A program made the translations under genes and the position numbers. From contig JAJDBA010000266.1 of NCBI GenBank assembly GCA_029261675.1, positions 1 through 10,529 of the forward strand: 10,529 nt of DNA, read 5' to 3'. Under the pieces are notes generated by a model. The model ran no database searches and was not told the DNA's origin. It saw nothing but the letters and a program-made list of their open reading frames with translations. Shown in pieces: positions 6,829 through 10,529 of this stretch (its first letter is position 1; each line of letters starts with the position of its first letter). The DNA comes from Nitrospinaceae bacterium (GTDB taxonomy: Bacteria; Nitrospinota; Nitrospinia; Nitrospinales; VA-1).

Positions 6829-7164
6829 TTAATCAAAACACCAGTCAACGTACCCCTCCCTTATAAAGAAGTGTGATTTACAGCCTTTAGACCGAAATAT
6901 AGAAGGGCTTAAGCTTGGTTTCCCCTTTTGTACTTTTAGATACCACCTCGGTTTCATTGAATCGTTGGTAGGTAAAACTATTTTATCCTCACATCCGCAA
7001 GGACAAAATAATTCAACCTGCCAAGGCTCATCTTTAGTCCCAATAACATATAGAGTTTTCTTTTTGAAATTGTCAGGTAAATCCTCCACGCATTCTGCTT
7101 TATACGGTGTTTGAAATAATCTTTTGCAAAATTCGCTAAACGATGCGAATGCCTTTTTAAACAT
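6829..7164 (-). CDS. DUF6527-family cysteine-containing protein of the ubiquitin-like operon
   Basis: A 111-residue protein that I recognise as the DUF6527 type commonly found beside bacterial multiubiquitin/E1 genes. Signatures are ELFCPCGCEDKIVLP (C54, C56, C58), PSLSPSIFRSKGCKSHFF (S85, S87, C95, H98) and a terminal GYVDWC. The cysteines and histidine could bind zinc, or part of the Ser/His/Cys set could be catalytic, for example as an isopeptidase or ligase accessory; the sequence does not decide. I chose ATG at 7164 because AGGTGA lies 6-11 bases upstream; GTG at 7173, directly abutting the E1 stop, would add three residues. It is the last gene of the operon. The N-terminal helix (1-18) is basic and amphipathic but not a signal peptide. 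Confidence 0.75.
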   Translation of the reverse strand: MFKKAFASFSEFCKRLFQTPYKAECVEDLPDNFKKKTLYVIGTKDEPWQVELFCPCGCEDKIVLPTNDSMKPRWYLKVQKGKPSLSPSIFRSKGCKSHFFIREGYVDWCFD

Positions 7165-7173
7165 TTTAATCAC

Positions 7174-8550
7174 CTATAGCTTTTTGTGGTTATCGCCAGT
7201 AGCAATAAAGTTTCTTAAGGCCACATTCTTAGTCGAATGAGAACAATGTTCATAGTAGCCATGTGTAAATGATCTCTCCTGCTGGTCAAAATCCTTATTG
7301 GAGTCAACCCTGTAACATAGCAATCGTGCCTTTAGGTCGTCCATTCCCAATGCTGCGGCTTCCATAGTAAAGACCATAACTGCTTGCACTTCTTCATTGT
7401 TGCCGGTATAGCCAGCTTCTTTTAAAATTTTGTAAAACTCTGGGTCATCTCTTTGATGATTTTCATCTGCTAATCTTTCTGCTGAGAAAGCCTCGCGATC
7501 AAGCAGGCATGATTGGTCAGGCTGGATATAGTGGCAACGTACAGTTGCTTGGTGTAAGTTTTGAGGAGTTTTATTATCCATTTTAACGCCCACTCCAAGA
7601 TCAAAATATGGAATTAAATATGCGCATGTGATTTTATTTAGTGAATGGCGAGCGACAACATTGTCCACGCAACCAAAAATGATATCGCACTTGGACAATG
7701 CCTCGATTGTGTTTTCCGATGGGACGATTTCTTTAAAAGTGTAAACTTTGGTTGGAAGACCTGACTCTGCTTGCCATTTTTCGTAGACTTCTACCTTTGG
7801 AACCCTATTCTTGGCATCGACTAAGCGTGATAGTACTAGTCGGTTTAAATTGTCTTCCTCAACTATGTCCGGATCAACTAGAACAAGCTCGCCAACGTTA
7901 TAGCGCATACAAAGTTCTATCATGGGGCTCCCGGTACCCGAACAGCCGACAATGCCAATTCTTAGTGAACGAAAATAATTTATAATTTTTGAGCCATATA
8001 TTTGTGAATTTTTTTGCATAAAACCTGGCATATGTTTTACGCAATCAATTTTTTTGTCCAAATAAATGTGGATTTGATCTCCGGCCACTAAAACCTTTTT
8101 CATTGGAATGAAACAATTATTTTCATCCAATGTTCTTCCCTTTATTTCACCGTCAGGAAGCATAATGGCGGAACCATGTGGTTGATCCCCATCAATATTA
8201 GAAACTAATCGTTCCAAAATATTTAGATCGTTCTCATTATCTGTTTGAGAAAACTCAGGAAAGCCATTTGGATGACTATGGAGCATTACTAGAGAAAGTC
8301 CTTCTCGTTCGAGTTTTTCGATTTTAGGCAAAAGAATTTTCTCGGTAGGCCAGGACAAATAATTTTTGGTTCTTACCGCACAAACCTCATAAGGAATATG
8401 TTCTATCTTTTTAACAAGTAAAAGAACATCAAAATTTCGGAAAACGGGTTGGCAGAATAAAAGTGTGGCAGCCTCCTTACCGTCTTTGGTCAAAACATGC
8501 TTTTTAATTTCATTATGTTGTAAACCAGTCATTCTTAAACTCACTGCCAT
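7174..8550 (-). CDS. JAMM isopeptidase / ThiF-type E1-like adenylyltransferase fusion
   Basis: A 458-residue two-domain protein. Residues about 15-150 form a JAB/MPN metalloprotease domain with a complete JAMM signature: E26 as likely general acid, H91-x-H93, seven residues, then S101-x-x-D104. Residues about 185-330 form a ThiF/MoeB/E1 adenylation domain: GIVGCSGTGSP (199-209) binds ATP, then VDPDIVEEDNLNR with D226, D228 and R237, K252, and GCVDNVVAR with D296. No paired CxxC zinc motifs of ThiF are seen. C348 in QPDQSCLLDRE is a candidate for the thioester cysteine. It would activate the neighbouring ubiquitin-like protein and may also release it from targets. Start ATG 8550 has GGGAGG six bases upstream and overlaps the E2-like gene by ten bases, so translation is coupled. 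Confidence 0.92.
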   Translation of the reverse strand: MAVSLRMTGLQHNEIKKHVLTKDGKEAATLLFCQPVFRNFDVLLLVKKIEHIPYEVCAVRTKNYLSWPTEKILLPKIEKLEREGLSLVMLHSHPNGFPEFSQTDNENDLNILERLVSNIDGDQPHGSAIMLPDGEIKGRTLDENNCFIPMKKVLVAGDQIHIYLDKKIDCVKHMPGFMQKNSQIYGSKIINYFRSLRIGIVGCSGTGSPMIELCMRYNVGELVLVDPDIVEEDNLNRLVLSRLVDAKNRVPKVEVYEKWQAESGLPTKVYTFKEIVPSENTIEALSKCDIIFGCVDNVVARHSLNKITCAYLIPYFDLGVGVKMDNKTPQNLHQATVRCHYIQPDQSCLLDREAFSAERLADENHQRDDPEFYKILKEAGYTGNNEEVQAVMVFTMEAAALGMDDLKARLLCYRVDSNKDFDQQERSFTHGYYEHCSHSTKNVALRNFIATGDNHKKL

Positions 8551-8963
8551 GTTTTACCTCCCGCTTCATCGTGAAGAATATTTTTCACAAAGCTTATATG
8601 TGTTCCAAGGTTATCCACTCCGGGGCGCCACTTAGTTCCAGGAGGATAATGCCTTGACCATTGCCACCAGATTTTTCCATAAAACGAACCGCTTTGAGTT
8701 AACCTTGGAATTATTTTCCCGTCCGAACGAGTTACTTGAACACTGGTAAAAAACATATCTAAAGCTGCCCCTGAAGAATAATCCTGTGGAAGTTTAATTT
8801 TTAATTCAACAGTATTAGGCTGAAATGGTTCCCGGAGAGGGAAGCCATAAAATATGACAGCGCGCTTATTGCCATCTTGAACGGCCTCCCAATCTAGGTT
8901 TGTGCTATCGAGAAACTGAATATCCTCATCGGACAAATGAAAGTCTCTTCGACGATTAGCCAT
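8541..8963 (-). CDS. Prokaryotic E2-like protein (E2 family E type), lacking cysteine
   Basis: A 140-residue protein resembling prokaryotic E2 family E: LSDEDIQFLDSTNLDWEAV near the start, VELKIKLPQDYSSGAALDMFF (52-72), then WWQWSRHYPPGTKWRPGVDNLGTHI (99-123). Position between the ubiquitin-like gene and the E1 gene supports an E2 role, carrying the activated modifier to targets. It contains no cysteine at all, so the usual E2 thioester cannot form; H105 and H122 or nearby hydroxyl residues sit where the family is conserved. I chose ATG 8963, with GAGG at 8970-8973, over GTG 8984, which would add seven residues and overlap the upstream gene further. The start overlaps the end of the ubiquitin-like gene. 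Confidence 0.8.
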   Translation of the reverse strand: MANRRRDFHLSDEDIQFLDSTNLDWEAVQDGNKRAVIFYGFPLREPFQPNTVELKIKLPQDYSSGAALDMFFTSVQVTRSDGKIIPRLTQSGSFYGKIWWQWSRHYPPGTKWRPGVDNLGTHISFVKNILHDEAGGKTWQ

Positions 8964-9264
8964 TGCATGCCTCACGAGGAACACTTTCGAAACGCTCTAC
9001 TCCAGGTTTTGTGAGATCGACTTCTTGTTCAGGCTCAAGCTTCTCACGTTTGCCGCCACGAAATTTTTGCTGCAGATGATAATCGTCTGGTGCAAGGCCA
9101 GCTACAATTAGAATTTCTTTTGCGGTGATAGGTGACTGAACTCGAAACTTTTCTTTGTCCACTCGTATCAGGTAGTACTTGACGTGCGTGGGAATTGGCT
9201 TTTCTGAACAAGCGTACTCTTCTAAATCTACTACTTCGATTTCATCCAGTTCTGCGTGTTGCAT
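8956..9264 (-). CDS. Multiubiquitin-family ubiquitin-like modifier
   Basis: A 102-residue protein with one beta-grasp domain of the multiubiquitin type (about 28-96): YYLIRVDKEKFRV, ITAKEILIVAGL, FRGGKREKL, then VDLTKPGVERFESVP. The N-terminal 25 residues are acidic and probably flexible. The C-terminus is ACNG: a single terminal glycine, no Gly-Gly and no extra domain copy. With the adjacent E2-like and E1 genes it is the probable modifier that is adenylated and attached to targets. I chose ATG 9264 because AAGGAG (9272-9277) sits seven bases upstream. An ATG at 9309 would add 15 basic residues but has no ribosome binding site. First gene of the minus-strand operon. Confidence 0.85.
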   Translation of the reverse strand: MQHAELDEIEVVDLEEYACSEKPIPTHVKYYLIRVDKEKFRVQSPITAKEILIVAGLAPDDYHLQQKFRGGKREKLEPEQEVDLTKPGVERFESVPREACNG

Positions 9265-9329
9265 TTTTAAGCTCCTTGGTTTAAATTTCCTATTGCGGTT
9301 GTCCCTCATTTATGAGATTGTTGCATTGG

Positions 9330-9399
9330 TAGGACAATCTTTTTTATGACGCTACTCTAAACTGTCCTACTTGTCAAAACTTTTTTTACCAATAGGACA
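9330..9399. promoter_or_regulatory. Cluster of three TAGGACA operator-like sites
   Basis: TAGGACA occurs at 9330-9336 (plus), 9363-9369 (minus, as TGTCCTA) and 9393-9399 (plus). Centres are 33 and 30 bases apart, close to three helical turns, so all sites face a similar side of the DNA. The first is embedded in the imperfect palindrome ATTG-GTAGGA-CAAT (9325-9338). They flank and occupy the promoter of the ubiquitin-like operon in the gap between it and the XRE regulator. Binding by that regulator is inference. Confidence 0.6.
9349..9377 (-). promoter_or_regulatory. Predicted promoter of the ubiquitin-like operon
   Basis: On the minus strand, a perfect TTGACA (9372-9377) is followed after 17 bases by TAGCGT (9349-9354), a poor -10. 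The leader to the ATG at 9264 would be about 78 bases. One TAGGACA operator copy lies inside the spacer and others lie on either side, so the promoter is well placed for repression by the divergent XRE protein. Confidence 0.5.
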
Positions 9400-9435
9400 A
9401 ATTTGATTTTTAATAACATTTGAAAAGGAGGCTTT

Positions 9436-9774
9436 ATGTCACGTCCAAGCCTTGAAAACCTCGGAATAAAAATTGCTAAAAAAAGAGGTGATCATGGACT
9501 ACGTGTTACAGCAAAAGAAGTTGGTATTAGCTCATCCACTTTATCCAGAATAGAAAATGGTCATCTTCCAGATTTAGAAACATTTAAGAAAATTTGCGAT
9601 TGGTTGGAGGTCAACCCTGGGGACGTCTTAGGCAGTAAACCTGCAAAAAGTGAAATTAGTGAGGCAGAAGTCCATTTCAAAGTGGACAAAACTCTTGATC
9701 GTGACACAGCAGAGGCATTAGCTAATATGATTATGTACGCCCAAAAAGCTTTAAAAATTCAGGATAGGGTTTAG
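9436..9774 (+). CDS. XRE-family helix-turn-helix regulator (CapH-like by context)
   Basis: A 112-residue protein with an N-terminal Cro/C1-type HTH (about 7-65): LGIKIAKKRGDHGLRVTAKEVGISSSTLSRIENG, then LPDLETFKKICDWLEVNPGDVL. Residues 66-80 are a linker and 81-110 a helical C-terminus (AEALANMIMYAQKAL) that could dimerise. ATG 9436 has a strong AAGGAGG at 9425-9431. It is divergent from the ubiquitin-like operon, separated by the TAGGACA sites, and 6 bases upstream of a metallopeptidase gene. The pair resembles CapH/CapP of CBASS operons and immunity repressor/ImmA pairs, where the peptidase cleaves the repressor. A repressor role for both arms is inferred. Confidence 0.85.
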   Translation: MSRPSLENLGIKIAKKRGDHGLRVTAKEVGISSSTLSRIENGHLPDLETFKKICDWLEVNPGDVLGSKPAKSEISEAEVHFKVDKTLDRDTAEALANMIMYAQKALKIQDRV

Positions 9775-9780
9775 AACAAA

Positions 9781-10341
9781 ATGGCTAGACGAGGCTTTAA
9801 AACATGGGCCGAAAATACTGCATCGAATTACAGAGACAAGCTAGAAATCAAAGAAGTAGATCCCTTATGTGCATGGAGGTTGGCTGACCATTTGAAAATA
9901 ATGGTTTGGACGCCAGAAATGATTCCTGGTTTACCGAAAAAATGGGTTTTAGTTTTAAAAAAAAATCCTTCTAATTGGTCAGCTGCTACTCTTGCTAACG
10001 TTGATTCACCACTGATTATTTTAAATTCTTCGCACCCAAAATGTCGACAATCCCATGATTTAATGCATGAGCTCTCTCATGTAATCCTCGCCCACAAACC
10101 TACTCGGGTTGATTTTTATGACGGAGGTTTTTTTCTAATAAATTCCTATAATTCTGAATTAGAAGAAGAGGCGGATATTCTCGCCAGAACCCTTCTATTG
10201 CCCCGCGTTGCCCTTGTTTCAATAAAAACAAATAAAATGACTCAAGTGGAGGCAATTAAAAAATATAATGTCAGTAAGGAGTTATTTAATATGCGCCTTA
10301 ATCTCACTGGTGTTAATAAACAGTTTCGAAAACGCGGGTGA
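9781..10341 (+). CDS. ImmA/IrrE-family zinc metallopeptidase (CapP-like by context)
   Basis: A 186-residue protein of the COG2856 type. The zinc motif is H96-E97-L98-S99-H100 in HDLMHELSHVILAH, and the third ligand comes from the glutamates in ELEEEADILARTLLLPR (127-142), a typical ImmA/IrrE arrangement. The preceding segment SPLIILNSSHPKCRQS also fits the family. There is no signal peptide, so it is cytoplasmic. It begins 6 bases after the XRE gene and has no strong ribosome binding site, suggesting coupled translation. Known relatives cleave their partner regulator after DNA damage or phage signals. Here cleavage of the XRE protein would derepress the ubiquitin-like operon; this is inference. 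Confidence 0.88.
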   Translation: MARRGFKTWAENTASNYRDKLEIKEVDPLCAWRLADHLKIMVWTPEMIPGLPKKWVLVLKKNPSNWSAATLANVDSPLIILNSSHPKCRQSHDLMHELSHVILAHKPTRVDFYDGGFFLINSYNSELEEEADILARTLLLPRVALVSIKTNKMTQVEAIKKYNVSKELFNMRLNLTGVNKQFRKRG

Positions 10342-10456
10342 TGAATTTAGGGTTCTAGAGAAAATTGATTGGCTTTGCGTGTCGACAGAAGGTTGGAAAC
10401 TATGAAACTTTCTGATTTTAAAAAGTGTTTATTTTGCTCCCGGCGGCTCGTCGGGC

Positions 10457-10485
10457 TTGACCAAATGGGGTTCCCGAATTAGAAT
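10457..10485 (+). promoter_or_regulatory. Promoter of the tRNA gene
   Basis: TTGACC (10457-10462) and TAGAAT (10480-10485) are separated by an ideal 17 bases. The start near 10492 lies a short distance before the tRNA at 10505. Confidence 0.65.
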
Positions 10486-10504
10486 AGCAACCATCTGATT
10501 TTTC

Positions 10505-10529
10505 AGGCGCGTAGCTCAGGGGTAGAGTA
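10505..10529 (+). tRNA. tRNA gene, 5' part only
   Basis: The window ends inside a tRNA. AGGCGCG would be the 7-base acceptor strand, followed by T8, A9, the D-stem GCTC, the loop AGGGGTA with its conserved GG, and GAGT returning. The TAGCTCAG...GGTAGAG pattern is diagnostic. The anticodon lies beyond the edge, so the amino acid cannot be given. Confidence 0.85.

Noticed and set aside
7174..8550. The E1-like domain as the missing ThiF of the thiamine pathway.
   Set aside because: It is fused to a JAMM protease, lies in an oppositely oriented operon with its own modifier and E2-like gene, and lacks the ThiF CxxC pairs; a dedicated thiF elsewhere is more likely.
9411..9416. TAATAA as a possible -10 for the XRE regulator gene.
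   Set aside because: No acceptable -35 at 16-18 bases, and the start would fall on the ribosome binding site; the promoter for this arm remains unidentified.
10444..10456. GC-rich hairpin-like stretch (CCCGGCGGCTCGTCGGG region) after the metallopeptidase gene.
   Set aside because: The stem is about 6 bp with a G-T pair and no T-run on either strand, so I do not call a terminator.
10402..10482. A 26-codon plus-strand reading frame with a CxxC motif (KKCLFCSRR) preceding the tRNA.
   Set aside because: It has only a weak upstream AAGG, matches nothing I recognise, and overlaps both promoter boxes of the tRNA gene; more likely chance.
1..10529. Search for CRISPR arrays, transposases, integrases and toxin-antitoxin pairs.
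   Set aside because: No regularly spaced direct repeats and no such proteins are visible; the XRE gene pairs with a metallopeptidase, not a toxin.

Overview
The window looks like a chromosomal segment of a Gram-negative bacterium of moderate-to-low GC. The Gram-negative call rests on a lipoprotein with a lipobox and an outer-membrane-type +2 residue. The gene content would fit a Nitrospinota- or deltaproteobacteria-like lineage, but the sequence does not prove any taxon. GC judged by eye is near 50% in thiC and nearer 40% in the right-hand 3.5 kb.

Region 1 (1-2767, minus strand). A truncated LicC-like nucleotidyltransferase (1-409) is followed by a one-domain terpene-cyclase-like alpha/alpha-toroid protein (527-1495) and a TPR/SH3 lipoprotein (1628-2767). 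The last two each have a good sigma-70-type promoter. The lipoprotein promoter lies so close to its ATG that the mRNA should be nearly leaderless.

Region 2 (2768-6776, plus strand). This is a thiamine operon. A promoter (2810-2837) drives a TPP riboswitch (2850-2935) with an intrinsic terminator (2953-2986), then thiS, thiG, thiE and thiC. ThiS and ThiG make the thiazole, ThiC makes the pyrimidine (HMP-P) and ThiE joins the two. Other pathway genes (thiF, thiH or thiO, thiD, thiL) are not here. The gene-free 2768-3084 holds the two back-to-back promoters, the riboswitch and terminator, and an AT-rich leader (2987-3070) in which I see nothing further before the thiS ribosome binding site. Two dispersed-type palindromes punctuate the operon, one between thiG and thiE and one after thiC.

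Region 3 (6829-10341), an accessory, defence-like module. A minus-strand, translationally coupled operon encodes a multiubiquitin-family beta-grasp protein, an E2-like protein with no cysteine, a JAMM-peptidase/E1 fusion and a DUF6527-type cysteine-containing protein. Together these form a compact bacterial ubiquitin-like conjugation/deconjugation cassette. Divergent from it are an XRE repressor and an ImmA/IrrE metallopeptidase, a pair resembling the CapH/CapP switch of CBASS systems. The intergenic space between the two arms carries three copies of TAGGACA at about three-helical-turn spacing. They overlap a promoter with a consensus -35 for the ubiquitin-like operon, which suggests repression released by proteolysis.

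Region 4 (10342-10529). A promoter and the 5' end of a tRNA gene, cut by the window edge.
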